A model generated the notes under the pieces. It was given only the letters and a program-made list of their open reading frames with translations. It did no database searches and had not been told where the DNA came from. From assembly GCA_963835735.1 (NCBI GenBank), contig CAWIGP010000009.1, positions 310,001 to 374,000 of the forward strand: a DNA stretch of 64,000 nucleotides, in the 5' to 3' direction. The position numbers were made by a program, and so were the translations under genes. This document shows, in pieces, positions 40,512-48,931 of this stretch (its first letter is position 1; every line of letters begins with the position of its first letter). Source of the DNA: DASQMT01 sp963835735. Lineage in GTDB: Bacteria; Actinomycetota; Thermoleophilia; Solirubrobacterales; Solirubrobacteraceae.

Positions 40512-41288
40512 TTGACCGCGATCCTCTTCGTCGGAGACGTGGTCGGCTCGTCGGGCCGGCGCGTACTCAAGACAATGCTCGGCGACGTGCGCGCGGAGCT
40601 TGCGGCGGACTTCGTGATCGTCAACGGCGAGAACGCTGCCGGCGGGATCGGCATCACGGCCAAGCACGCCGACGAGCTGTTCAAGGCAGGCGCCGACGTG
40701 ATCACGCTCGGCAACCACACCTACCGCCACCGAGACGTATGGCCCTATCTGGAGGAGCGCCGCGACATCATCCGCCCGGCGAACTTCCTCCCCACCCAGC
40801 CCGGCCGGGGGACCGCGATCGTCGAGCGCGGCGGTGTCTCGCTCGGAGTCGTAAACCTAGCCGGGAACCTCTACATGAACCAGGCCGCGCCCGCGCTGCT
40901 GGTCGCCGACGAGGCTCTCACCGAGGTCGCCGGCGCCGATCACGTCCTGGTTGACATGCACGCCGAGGCGACCAGCGAGAAGGTCGCCCTGGGCTGGTAC
41001 CTCGACGGCAAGGTCACCGCCGTGGTCGGAACGCACACACACGTTCCGACGGCCGACGCGCGCGTGCTGCCAGGCGGAACCGCATACATCACCGACGTCG
41101 GGATGACCGGCGCCCGCGGCGGCGTGATCGGCGTGAGACGCGAGCAGTCGATCGCGGTAATGCGAACCCACATGCCACAGCGCTACGACCCGGCCGAGGA
41201 GGACCCGTGGCTGAACGCGGTGCTGATCACGTGCGGATCCGCGCGGCGTGCATTGTCCATCGAGCAGGTGCTGCGCCCCGCGCCCTGA
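40512..41288 (+). CDS. YmdB-like (TIGR00282) metallophosphoesterase
   Basis: A 258-residue calcineurin-like phosphoesterase. Metal-binding motifs are FVGDVVGSSGR at the start, VNGENAAGGIGI, LGNHTYRHRD (GNH type) and VVGTHTHVPTAD. Homologs such as Bacillus YmdB hydrolyse cyclic AMP/2',3'-cNMP and affect biofilm and sporulation gene expression. TTG start, chosen because the fold begins one residue later and a -10-like hexamer precedes it. It runs towards the parS cluster. Confidence 0.88.
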   Translation: MTAILFVGDVVGSSGRRVLKTMLGDVRAELAADFVIVNGENAAGGIGITAKHADELFKAGADVITLGNHTYRHRDVWPYLEERRDIIRPANFLPTQPGRGTAIVERGGVSLGVVNLAGNLYMNQAAPALLVADEALTEVAGADHVLVDMHAEATSEKVALGWYLDGKVTAVVGTHTHVPTADARVLPGGTAYITDVGMTGARGGVIGVRREQSIAVMRTHMPQRYDPAEEDPWLNAVLITCGSARRALSIEQVLRPAP

Positions 41289-41335
41289 CGCAACCCGGGG
41301 CTGGCCGCGACGTTCGCGCCGCCGTCCGCGCCACC

Positions 41336-41349
41336 GTTTCACGTGAAAC
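41336..41349. promoter_or_regulatory. parS site 1
   Basis: GTTTCACGTGAAAC, the core of the bacterial parS palindrome, with outer C/G bases instead of T/A. It is a ParB loading site. Confidence 0.9.
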
Positions 41350-41516
41350 GCTCGAGCGGCCACGATCCGGAGAGCAGCAACCCGACGCGTACCGCTGAAA
41401 GCGCGAGACGCGACGAACCCGCTGACCGACCCCGCGCACGCGCACGCGCGTCGAGCGCGCGCCGCGCGTGGACGTTGGAGAATTCGCCGACCCGTCCACT
41501 CGCCCAACCCGGCACC

Positions 41517-41530
41517 GTTTCACGTGAAAC
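41517..41530. promoter_or_regulatory. parS site 2
   Basis: Perfect GTTTCACGTGAAAC, flanked CC on the left and GC on the right. Confidence 0.9.
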
Positions 41531-41646
41531 GCTCCGGGCGGCAGACCGAGCGCAGCCAGATCACCGAGCCGCGCGCGAAGCATGCGAGCGAACTCGGCGC
41601 CGAACGCGCGAGCGGCGTACACAAGGCGCAGTGCGCATCCAGAAGC

Positions 41647-41660
41647 GTTTCACGTGAAAC
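41647..41660. promoter_or_regulatory. parS site 3
   Basis: Perfect GTTTCACGTGAAAC, flanked GC and GC. Confidence 0.9.
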
Positions 41661-41755
41661 GCTCGGGGCGGGCACCACCCTGCCCTGGGCCGCAAGCCAA
41701 CCGGCGACGTGGCACGCAGCACGCGCCCCGCCCTGTCGCGGCGCAAGCCGACAGC

Positions 41756-41769
41756 GTTTCACGTGAAAC
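41756..41769. promoter_or_regulatory. parS site 4
   Basis: Perfect GTTTCACGTGAAAC, 109 bp after site 3. Confidence 0.9.
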
Positions 41770-41882
41770 GCTCTGCGGACACAATCCCACTGGGGCACAC
41801 ACGCTGCGCCCACCGACGGCCGCACCGGAGCAGGCGAGCCGGGCCCAAGGTAACGGGCCCAAATCCACACCGCTCCGCTGCG

Positions 41883-41940
41883 GCGCCGAAGCACCCGAAC
41901 GAGCCCGGCCCGCGCCGAAGCACCCGAACGAGCCCGGCCC
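41883..41940. repeat. 29-bp direct tandem duplication within the parS cluster
   Basis: Two identical 29-bp copies start at 41883 and 41912 (both begin GCGCCGAAGCACCCGAACGA). They sit between parS sites 4 and 5. Confidence 0.9.
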
Positions 41941-42018
41941 GTCATCTGAATGCGCGCGCGCCGCGGGGGCGCGCGAGCGGGCTACCAGCCTGAACCGAGC
42001 GGCTGCCTGCGCGCGACC

Positions 42019-42032
42019 GTTTCACGTGAAAC
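42019..42032. promoter_or_regulatory. parS site 5
   Basis: Perfect GTTTCACGTGAAAC inside an extended palindrome GACCGTTTCACGTGAAACGG that continues to TC. It lies 25 bp past the stop of the phosphodiesterase gene. Confidence 0.9.
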
Positions 42033-42056
42033 GGTCGTCCGGACCATAAGCCGTGT

Positions 42057-43535
42057 TCAGCGCGTGTCGAAGTGGTCCAGGATCATCGGCACGATGTCGC
42101 GCAGCGTCCACTGCTCGCGCGCGGACACGCCGTCGGGTCCGGTCCCACACCACAGCAGCGAGCCGAGCGAGTCGTTCGCGTGCAGTGAGCCGTGTGAACC
42201 CCCGCCGATGTGGTGAGAACGGCCCCAGTCGAGGAATTCCCAGCCGGGCCGGGCCGATGCAAGCACCTCGCCGGCTGTTCGGCAGCGCAGCGCCGCCCAG
42301 ACACGCGCCAGCGCGTCCGGATATCGCGCCGAGCTGACGCGGTCGTCGCGGACTGCGAGGGCCAGGACATCGAGGTCGCCGTCCACGCTCCACGTATCGC
42401 CACGCAGGTCGGCGAGATCTCCGCGAGGCGCGAACCGCAGCTCCCCGCGTTCGGAGCGCACCGCGGCCTCGCCGTCGGGGTGGTCGGTCAGGTGCATCAC
42501 AAGGTCGACGCCGTCGAGAGCGAGCAGTGTGCGCACGACACGGGGGATCATTCGTGTCCGCTCCTCTCGATCGAGCACATAGACCTGCGCCGCCCGCGAG
42601 TTCGGGCAGACGGCGATCTCTGCCGTGCCGTCTCTGGTCTCGCGCACGCCGCTCGGCGGCAGCACGCCGAAGCCGTCGAACGCGCGGAAAAGGTCGATCT
42701 CGTCCTCGACCTGCGACTGCGAGTGATCCGAGCAGACGATCACGGCGTGGTCCTCCAGGAACGCGTCCGGGCCGCCGGCTGCGTGCATGAGCCGCTCGAT
42801 CTGCTGGTCGGCGGCCGCCAACGATGTCACCTGGCCGTCCGGGCCGTGCTTGTGGGAGTGGGTGTCGTTGTCAGGCAAGGAGAGCAGCAGGAAGTCGAAC
42901 AGGTCGTGCTCGACCAGGTATTGGCCGACGCAGCCGGCATGCTGGTCGCGAACGCCGGGAAGTCCGAGCTGTGACCGGCAGCCGGTACGGCGCGACGCGA
43001 ACAGGTCGGCGTAGAAGAACTCGCGCGGTCCGAGCACCGGGTCTTTGAACACGGTCGAGGCGATCCGCGTGAGCGCGGTCTCGTTCGTCACCTCGTGGCG
43101 GTGGCGGCCCCGGTACATCAGATACGTCGTGCCGGCGGTGCGCACATCCGCGTCGTCCAGGGTCTCGAACACCGTGGGTGTCTCGGCCGAAAGGTGCTCG
43201 CCGTTCATCCGGTAGATCGTGTCGGTCAGCGAGCGCTTGAAACCGAACGCCTGGGACGCCCTGAAGCTCGTGCCGTACTCGACGTAGCGCTCCTCGCCGC
43301 GGTGGTACCAGTTCATCGACGGGATGAGATGGCGGTCGGGCGCGGTTCCGGTCGCTATCGACGCGGAGCAGACGGGCGTCACCGATGGGAACGCCGCCAC
43401 GCACTCGCCGGTGTGATGGCCGCGCTGCATGAGCAGGGCGAGTGACGGCGCCCGTCCGGACTCGATCGCCTTCTCCAGCATCGCCGGCTTCATCGCGTCG
43501 ATGACCGCGAGGATGAGCTTCTTGCGACCGGTCAC
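42057..43535 (-). CDS. Alkaline-phosphatase-fold phosphodiesterase / nucleotide pyrophosphatase family
   Basis: A 492-residue hydrolase of the type I phosphodiesterase/nucleotide pyrophosphatase family. The N-terminal metal and nucleophile region reads ILAVIDAMKPAML with FPSVTPVCSASIATG, where the Thr in the PSVTP motif is the usual nucleophile. Further metal ligands are in LSLPDNDTHSHKHGPD, VIVCSDHSQSQ and GGGSHGSLHANDSLG. It has no signal peptide. Substrates may be nucleotides, phosphodiesters or phosphonates. GTG start. Genes on both sides, the DUF4126 gene upstream and parS downstream, give no clue to function. Confidence 0.85.
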   Translation of the reverse strand: MTGRKKLILAVIDAMKPAMLEKAIESGRAPSLALLMQRGHHTGECVAAFPSVTPVCSASIATGTAPDRHLIPSMNWYHRGEERYVEYGTSFRASQAFGFKRSLTDTIYRMNGEHLSAETPTVFETLDDADVRTAGTTYLMYRGRHRHEVTNETALTRIASTVFKDPVLGPREFFYADLFASRRTGCRSQLGLPGVRDQHAGCVGQYLVEHDLFDFLLLSLPDNDTHSHKHGPDGQVTSLAAADQQIERLMHAAGGPDAFLEDHAVIVCSDHSQSQVEDEIDLFRAFDGFGVLPPSGVRETRDGTAEIAVCPNSRAAQVYVLDREERTRMIPRVVRTLLALDGVDLVMHLTDHPDGEAAVRSERGELRFAPRGDLADLRGDTWSVDGDLDVLALAVRDDRVSSARYPDALARVWAALRCRTAGEVLASARPGWEFLDWGRSHHIGGGSHGSLHANDSLGSLLWCGTGPDGVSAREQWTLRDIVPMILDHFDTR

Positions 43536-43541
43536 GGCGCG

Positions 43542-44132
43542 CTAGCGAAGGATGCGCAGGCCGGCGTATTTCTCGCCAGCCCGTCGGCGCCCGCCTGTCA
43601 GCAGCCAGATGAGCGCCCCGATGACCAGCAGCGCGAGTGGCGGGAACAGGATCGACACCGCGGCGGCGCCCAGCGCGGCGCCTTCGGCATACACAGGCAG
43701 CGCGTTCGCCGCCTGGTCATCGAGACGCCTCCGCACGCGGCTGAGCAGCGATCGCGTCGCCTGGAAGCCCAGCGCGGCGCAAGCCAGCCCGACGATCGCG
43801 CCCGCCCACCACTCGTCCGAGCGATCGGCGACGGATCCGGCCGCCACGAGCGCCCCGAGCACGAGCGCCACGCCGGCCAGCATGTACAGCAGCGGCGGGC
43901 GGTCGACGGCGTCACGTCCGGCGCGGCGACCTGCCATGTCAAGCGCTGCGACGAGGACGAGCACCCCAAGGAGAAACGGCCAGGCCTCCAGGAAGCTGAA
44001 GTCGGTCCCGCTGAAGTCGAGGCCGGTGTCGGACGACGCGAGTGCGCCGGCGAGCAGCACCGGCAGGAACGGCCGGATACCTATCGCGGCCGCCAATCCG
44101 GCGCCCTGGAGGAGGTCAAGGGTGAAGTCCAT
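43542..44132 (-). CDS. DUF4126 membrane protein
   Basis: A 196-residue membrane protein with four or five hydrophobic segments. The N-terminus DLLQGAGLAAAIGIRPFLPVLLAGALA is the mark of DUF4126, a family of unknown function. The ATG at 44132 is used; upstream codons are implausible. It precedes the phosphodiesterase gene by 6 bp and may be cotranscribed. It is divergent from the aminotransferase gene with 23 bp between starts. Confidence 0.82.
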   Translation of the reverse strand: MDFTLDLLQGAGLAAAIGIRPFLPVLLAGALASSDTGLDFSGTDFSFLEAWPFLLGVLVLVAALDMAGRRAGRDAVDRPPLLYMLAGVALVLGALVAAGSVADRSDEWWAGAIVGLACAALGFQATRSLLSRVRRRLDDQAANALPVYAEGAALGAAAVSILFPPLALLVIGALIWLLTGGRRRAGEKYAGLRILR

Positions 44133-44138
44133 GCGCGG

Positions 44139-44144
44139 TAGGGT
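44139..44144 (+). promoter_or_regulatory. Putative -10 hexamer (TAGGGT) of the aminotransferase-ddl operon
   Basis: TAGGGT ends 11 nt before the ATG at 44156, with no Shine-Dalgarno sequence in between. Confidence 0.35.
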
Positions 44145-44155
44145 GCCCGGGCGGC

Positions 44156-45559
44156 ATGACGATAGACGAGACGCCAAGGGACCCGGGCTCCGGCGGCGAA
44201 TCTCCCGGTATGAGCCGGTCGCGCACGACCGCGCGCGACCTCGAGCGCTACGCCGGGCTGTTCGCGCAACGGACGCAGGGCATGAAGTCCTCCGCCATGC
44301 GCGACATGATGGCGATTACGGCACGACCCGAAGTGATCTCGCTCGCCGGCGGACTGCCTGACACCACGACGTTCCCCTCCGAGGACATGGCGGCGCTGAT
44401 GGCGCGCGTCGCGGTGGACGCCTCGGCGCGCGCGCTGCAATACGGGCCGACAGAGGGGATCGACGAACTCAAGGCTTGCATCGTCGAGGTGATGGCCGCC
44501 GAGGGGATGGACGTTGCGTCCGACGACGTGCTCGTCACGACCGGCGGGCAGCAGGTGATCGATCTCGTCTGCAAGACACTCATCGATCCCGGGGACGTGA
44601 TAGTCGCCGAAGGCCCGACATACCCCGGTGCCGTTCCGACGTTCTGCGCGTATCAAGCCGACGTCGTTCAGATCGAGATGGACGCCGACGGGATGCGCAT
44701 CGACCGGCTCGAGGAGACGCTCGACCGGCTCGATCGCGATGGTCGGACGCCGAAGTTCGTCTACACGGTGCCGACGTTCCAGAACCCCGCAGGCGTGACG
44801 ATGTCGCTCGAGCGGCGCCGGCTCCTCGTGCAGCTGGCCAGCCGGCGCGAGCTGTTCGTGCTCGAGGACAACCCGTACGGTTTGCTGCGGTACTCCGGCG
44901 ATCCGCTCCCGCCGCTCTACGCGCTCGACGGCGGCGAGTACGTCATCTACCTGGGCACGTTTTCGAAGATCCTGGCGCCAGGCCTCCGACTCGGCTGGAC
45001 GGCCGCCCCGCGGCCGGTGCTCGAGAAGCTCAACCTCGGCAAACAGGGCGCCGATCTGTGCTCGTCGACGTTCGGCCAGCACTTCGTTGTCGAGTATTTC
45101 GCGCAGCGCAACTGGCGCGACCTGCTCGCGCGGCTGCGCGAGCTTTACCGCCGACGTCGCGACACGATGTTCGACGCGCTCGCGGAGCATTTGCCGCGCG
45201 AGACCGAGTGGACCCGTCCCGAGGGCGGGATGTTCGTCTGGGCGACACTGCCCGACTACATCGATACCTCAGACCTGCTGGCCCGCGCCCTGCGTGAGCA
45301 CGTCGCTTTCGTCCCGGGCCGCGCGGCCTACCTAGACGGTCGTGGCGGCTCGTCGATGCGACTCAACTTCGCAGGGGTCTCCGAGGACGATCTGCGCGAG
45401 GGCGTGAGGCGGATCGGCAAGGTCGTCAGCGAGCAGGTGCGGCTGTACTCGACACTGACCGGCGCCGAGCACTCGCCGCCGCGGCGTGTCCCGGCGGCCG
45501 ACGAGGAGCCGAGCGCGCGGATCCTGCCGCTGCGCCGGCGCGCCGGCGGCGAGAGATGA
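44156..45559 (+). CDS. Class I/II PLP aminotransferase (LysN/AAT-like)
   Basis: A 467-residue PLP aminotransferase of the MocR/LysN-related group without an HTH domain. Marks are EVISLAGGLPDTTTFP, VTTGGQQVIDLVCK, VPTFQNPAGVTMS, EDNPYGLLRY and the Schiff-base Lys in LGTFSKILAPGLRLGW (near 270). The C-terminus has the substrate Arg in SSMRLNFAG and is extended by about 40 charged residues. It starts the operon and overlaps ddl by 4 bp (ATGA), which suggests a role in peptidoglycan or amino-acid supply. Substrate not determined. Confidence 0.87.
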   Translation: MTIDETPRDPGSGGESPGMSRSRTTARDLERYAGLFAQRTQGMKSSAMRDMMAITARPEVISLAGGLPDTTTFPSEDMAALMARVAVDASARALQYGPTEGIDELKACIVEVMAAEGMDVASDDVLVTTGGQQVIDLVCKTLIDPGDVIVAEGPTYPGAVPTFCAYQADVVQIEMDADGMRIDRLEETLDRLDRDGRTPKFVYTVPTFQNPAGVTMSLERRRLLVQLASRRELFVLEDNPYGLLRYSGDPLPPLYALDGGEYVIYLGTFSKILAPGLRLGWTAAPRPVLEKLNLGKQGADLCSSTFGQHFVVEYFAQRNWRDLLARLRELYRRRRDTMFDALAEHLPRETEWTRPEGGMFVWATLPDYIDTSDLLARALREHVAFVPGRAAYLDGRGGSSMRLNFAGVSEDDLREGVRRIGKVVSEQVRLYSTLTGAEHSPPRRVPAADEEPSARILPLRRRAGGER

Positions 45560-46509
45560 GTCGTATCGCCGTGCTGGAGGGCGGCCAGTCGCTCGAGCGC
45601 CAGGTCTCGCTGCGATCCGGCGCTCGGGTTCGCGACGCACTCGAACGCTTGGGCCACGATGCGGTGCCGATCGACGTCGGGCCCGATCTCGTCGAGCAGC
45701 TGGAGGCAACGCGACCCGATGTCGCATTCGTCGCCCTCCACGGACGCGACGGGGAGGACGGGACCGTTCAGGAGATCCTCGAACTGGTCGGCATCCCCTA
45801 CACGGCGTCTGGGCCTTCGGCGTGCATGCGCTGTATGGACAAGGTGCTGGCCAAGCACACGTTCCGCGACTCCGGCCTGCCGACCCCGGACTTCTACGCA
45901 TTCAGCCAGACGGCGTTCGAGTCGCTCGGGGCCGCCCATGCCCTGCCGGCGATCGAGGAGCGGCTCGACTTCCCTATCGTCGTCAAGCCGGCAGCACAGG
46001 GCTCCTCGCTCGGCGTGCGATTCGCGCCCACCGCTGCCGAGGTCCCGGCCGCGATCGTCGCCGCGTTCTCGTATGACACGAAGGTGCTGCTCGAGCGCCA
46101 CGTCGCTGGGCGGGAGCTCGCCGTGGCCGTACTCGACGGGCCCGATGGGCCCGAGGCGCTGCCCGTGGTCGAGGCGATCCCGCGCGGCGGCGACCGCTAC
46201 GACTTCGAGGCACGCTATGAGATCGGTCGTACCGAGTTCGTGTGTCCGGCTGAGCTCGGCGGCGACACGACACGCAGCGCCCAAGCGCTGGCGCTCGACG
46301 CCTATCGCGTGCTTGGTTGCTACGGCTTCGCGCGAGTCGACCTGATCCTGGAGGACGAGACAGGCGAGCTGACCCTGCTCGAGGCAAATGCGATCCCGGG
46401 GTTGACCGAGACCTCGCTGCTGCCGCAGGCCGCCGAGGCGGCCGGCATCTCGTTCGCGGCGTTCGTCGGCCGAGTGCTGGACCTGGCGCTGGCCCGCGCG
46501 CCGGCGTAG
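45556..46509 (+). CDS. ddl: D-alanine--D-alanine ligase
   Basis: A 317-residue ATP-grasp ligase that makes D-Ala-D-Ala for peptidoglycan. The N-terminus MSRIAVLEGGQSLERQVSLRSG fits the Ddl start; other marks are FVALHGRDGEDGTVQEILELVGIPYTAS, IVVKPAAQGSSLGV, the Mg-binding TLLEANAIPGLTETSLLPQAAEAAGIS. The YTASG motif with Tyr is consistent with a D-Ala:D-Ala enzyme. It overlaps the aminotransferase gene by 4 bp. It converges with the bifunctional nuclease gene, with 3 bp between. Confidence 0.94.
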   Translation: MSRIAVLEGGQSLERQVSLRSGARVRDALERLGHDAVPIDVGPDLVEQLEATRPDVAFVALHGRDGEDGTVQEILELVGIPYTASGPSACMRCMDKVLAKHTFRDSGLPTPDFYAFSQTAFESLGAAHALPAIEERLDFPIVVKPAAQGSSLGVRFAPTAAEVPAAIVAAFSYDTKVLLERHVAGRELAVAVLDGPDGPEALPVVEAIPRGGDRYDFEARYEIGRTEFVCPAELGGDTTRSAQALALDAYRVLGCYGFARVDLILEDETGELTLLEANAIPGLTETSLLPQAAEAAGISFAAFVGRVLDLALARAPA

Positions 46510-46512
46510 CGG

Positions 46513-47004
46513 CTAGTCGCCGCCGCCCTGGAAGTCCTCGGGCGAGACCTGGTCGAGAAACTCCTTGAACTTGTCCACGACCTCTTCGGTGTCTTCGACC
46601 TCGTGCTCGAACTCGATCGCCGACTCGGCGATGACGTCCTCCGCGGCGAAGATCGGCGCGCCTGAGCGCACGGCAAGCGCCAGGGCGTCGCTGGGACGCG
46701 AATCGATCTCTACCTCGCGACCGTTGACCGTGAGCGTGATCGATGCGTAGAACGTGTTCTCGCGCAGTTCGGTGACCGAGACCCGCGAGCAGTTCACATC
46801 GAGTTCGCCGAGCATCTCGAACAGCAGGTCGTGCGTCATCGGCCGCGGGGTGGAAGCTCCCTGCAGCTTCATGAGGATGGCGGCGGCCTCCGGATGACCA
46901 ATCCAGATCGGCAGGAACTTGTTCGTGTCGACGGCCTTGAGCAAGACGATCGGCTGCTTGCCGACCATGTCGAAGCTCACGCCGTAGATGACCATCTCCT
47001 GCAA
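46513..47004 (-). CDS. Bifunctional nuclease (BFN/DUF151) domain protein
   Basis: A 163-residue BFN-family protein, with the family signature PIVLLKAVDTNKFLPIWIGHPEAAAI, PRPMTHDLLFEML, ENTFYASI and IDSRPSDALALAVRSGAPIF. Plant homologs have RNase and DNase activity; bacterial roles are unclear. An acidic C-terminal extension (HEVEDTEEVVDKF) follows. The TTG at 47004 is supported by AAGGAG 8 nt upstream. The ATG at 46995 is the alternative and has the AGGAG directly against it. Confidence 0.85.
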   Translation of the reverse strand: MQEMVIYGVSFDMVGKQPIVLLKAVDTNKFLPIWIGHPEAAAILMKLQGASTPRPMTHDLLFEMLGELDVNCSRVSVTELRENTFYASITLTVNGREVEIDSRPSDALALAVRSGAPIFAAEDVIAESAIEFEHEVEDTEEVVDKFKEFLDQVSPEDFQGGGD

Positions 47005-47179
47005 GCGGGGCGCTCCTTGTAACCCAGGTGCCGGACGCCCCAGTATAGGCGTCGCGCGGAGTGCCCCGCGGTGGTGTCCGAGCAGCGCGACGCGCCCCAT
47101 GCATCCGCTTCGGGGCCTGGTGCGAATACGGCTCCTAGGACCGAGAGCCGTATCTCCTCCACTCCGAAAGGGGCCTTCC

Positions 47180-47827
47180 ATGTTCCGCCCGTTGGCCGCT
47201 CTGGCCACCGTTGCCGTGCTCGCGCTCGGCGCCGCAGCGTGCGGCGACGACGAGCAGCCGACCGCGTCAGCCGCCGTTGCGCCGGCCGAGCCTGTCGCGC
47301 AGATCGACAGCCTCTCCGGGCGCCACACCGAGGTGAAGCTCGACGCCGGCTTCGTCGATGCGCTCGGCACGCTCAAGCTGACGCCCGCGCCCCTTGGCAC
47401 AGCCAAGATCACGAAGGCCGGCGTGGCGCGCTTCCCGATCACCGGCGGGAACGTGACGTACTACACGCCCGGCTCCGTGTCGCCGTTCGTCCAGGGCGAG
47501 ATCGACCACGACGGCAGCGGGCTCAGCCTGACTGGCGGTGGCACGACCGTTGAGCTGACCGACTTCGTCGTGGATCCGGGCGCCTCCGTCCTGACCGGGA
47601 AGGTGTCCGTGAACGGCGAGGTCGCCGCGGACAGCGCGCCGCTGTTCTTCCTCGACGGCCGCACGCTGCAGCCGCTCGAGGCAAACGGATCCACCGCCGT
47701 GCTCGAGGGCACCACCGTGAAGCTCAAGGACGAGGCGGCGACGCTGCTGAACGACACGTTCGGCACCGACGCGCTTGCCGGCGGCCTGGTCATCGGCGTG
47801 GCGAAGATCACCGTCAATACCGCCTGA
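47180..47827 (+). CDS. Secreted lipoprotein with HtaA-like domain
   Basis: A 215-residue exported protein. The signal peptide (1-20) ends in a lipobox-like LGAAACG. The mature part from about 60 has HtaA-type patterns: FVQGEIDHDGSGLSL, a beta-rich core and VLTGKVSVNGE. HtaA domains in Corynebacterium take part in heme uptake, but no sortase signal or heme transporter is adjacent. AAGGGG near 47167-47172 is a plausible Shine-Dalgarno site for the ATG at 47180. A good terminator follows directly. Ligand binding is not shown. Confidence 0.62.
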   Translation: MFRPLAALATVAVLALGAAACGDDEQPTASAAVAPAEPVAQIDSLSGRHTEVKLDAGFVDALGTLKLTPAPLGTAKITKAGVARFPITGGNVTYYTPGSVSPFVQGEIDHDGSGLSLTGGGTTVELTDFVVDPGASVLTGKVSVNGEVAADSAPLFFLDGRTLQPLEANGSTAVLEGTTVKLKDEAATLLNDTFGTDALAGGLVIGVAKITVNTA

Positions 47828-47851
47828 GACCTCGATCGATTCGATAGACGG

Positions 47852-47877
47852 AAAAGGCCCGCACCGCGGGCCTTTTT
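47852..47877 (+). terminator. Rho-independent terminator after the HtaA-like gene
   Basis: GGCCCGC-ACC-GCGGGCC, a 7-bp perfect stem with a T5 tract, preceded by A4. It is a typical intrinsic terminator and could act in both directions. Confidence 0.85.
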
Positions 47878-48077
47878 CATCGGCGATCCCGGATTCGACC
47901 CGAGAGCCTATTCGCGTCCAGGGAGAGTCGGGCGCGACCAGGACGGGCGGGAACGGACGGACTGACACGCGCGTGTATCTCGACGCTGAGTTCGCCGGCG
48001 AAGGCTCCTGGGGCGGACGGAGCGTTCCCCGATCGGTTCCCTAGAGTCCGCCGCTCATCTCGATGAGGAGCGTGCGC

Positions 48078-48479
48078 ATGAGCGTGGAGTGGCCGCTGGT
48101 GAAGTCCGGACAGAAGGACGTGGCCGTCAGGGCGCTGCAACGGCTTCTCCTACACCGCGGCACGGACATCGGGGTGGACGGTGCGTTCGGCCCCGCGACC
48201 GGGAAGGCGCTGAAGGCGTTCCAGTCCGCGAACGGCTTGAGCGCGGACAGCGTCGCGGGGTCCGCAACGTGGGCGAAGCTGATCGTGCCGGTGCGGAGCG
48301 GGCAGCGGGGCGAAGCCGTCAAGGCCGTGCAGGAGCTGCTTGGCGTGAGCGCCGACGGCACGTTCGGACCTGCCACCGAGAACGCCACGCGGGCATTCCA
48401 GGAGCGCGCGCACCTGAAAGTCGACGGGATCGTAGGTCCCGCGACGTGGCAGCTGCTCATCCTCGAGAGCCGGCGCTAA
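48078..48479 (+). CDS. Peptidoglycan-binding protein, two PG_binding_1 repeats
   Basis: A 133-residue protein of two tandem peptidoglycan-binding repeats (about 8-70 and 75-132). Each repeat carries DV/EAV.ALQ.LL, DG.FGPAT..A...FQ and GLS/LKVDG-VG-ATW. It has no signal peptide or catalytic domain, so it may be exported by another route or be a remnant of a larger enzyme. The ATG at 48078 is preferred: GAGGAG at 48065-48070 is spaced 7 nt from it. An ATG at 48063 is alternative. Confidence 0.8.
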   Translation: MSVEWPLVKSGQKDVAVRALQRLLLHRGTDIGVDGAFGPATGKALKAFQSANGLSADSVAGSATWAKLIVPVRSGQRGEAVKAVQELLGVSADGTFGPATENATRAFQERAHLKVDGIVGPATWQLLILESRR

Positions 48480-48812
48480 GCGTGAAAGGCGTTCGCGCAC
48501 GTCGTGGCGATCGACGGCGCGGAGCCGCTGCACTTCCGTCGACGCGGAGACCGGTGTCGTCGATCCACGGGAGGAGCGGAGCGTCTCCTACTTGGCACAT
48601 CAGCGCAGCGGGCCGCGCCCGTCAAGGTCGAGTCCGTCAGGCCCGCGCGAAGCTTGTCGCCAAGCGATCGCCGCGGACCGACCCCGAGCTCCGGCTAGCG
48701 CTCTCGGCGTCGCGGTCTGTTCCCGGATCGTTCCCGCGGAGCGCCCTGCGGACGAGCGCCGCGCGGTGCTGCAGAAACAAGAAACCCCGCCGGAGCGGGG
48801 CGTTAGGGCCAG
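48480..48812. other. Intergenic region of 333 bp
   Basis: No convincing gene is seen. The last part holds the terminator of the tRNA-Ile on the minus strand. The rest (48480-48770) has no recognisable site. Confidence 0.6.
48774..48800 (-). terminator. Terminator of tRNA-Ile
   Basis: On the minus strand CCCCGC-TCCG-GCGGGG is followed by TTTCTTGTTTC, an intrinsic terminator downstream of the tRNA. Confidence 0.75.
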
Positions 48813-48886
<74 letters not shown>

Positions 48887-48931
48887 GTGGGCTCGCGGAT
48901 GATAGCGAGGCGTCCTGGCCGTCGGGACTGT

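Larger units (their letters stand above)
41289..42056. other. Non-coding parS cluster, 768 bp
   Basis: Between two convergent genes lie five perfect parS sites separated by 109-263 bp, plus one 29-bp direct duplication (41883-41911 and 41912-41940, GCGCCGAAGCACCCGAACGA and nine further bases). Open frames across the parS sites run through repeats and lack credible products. Nothing else is recognised. Confidence 0.8.
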
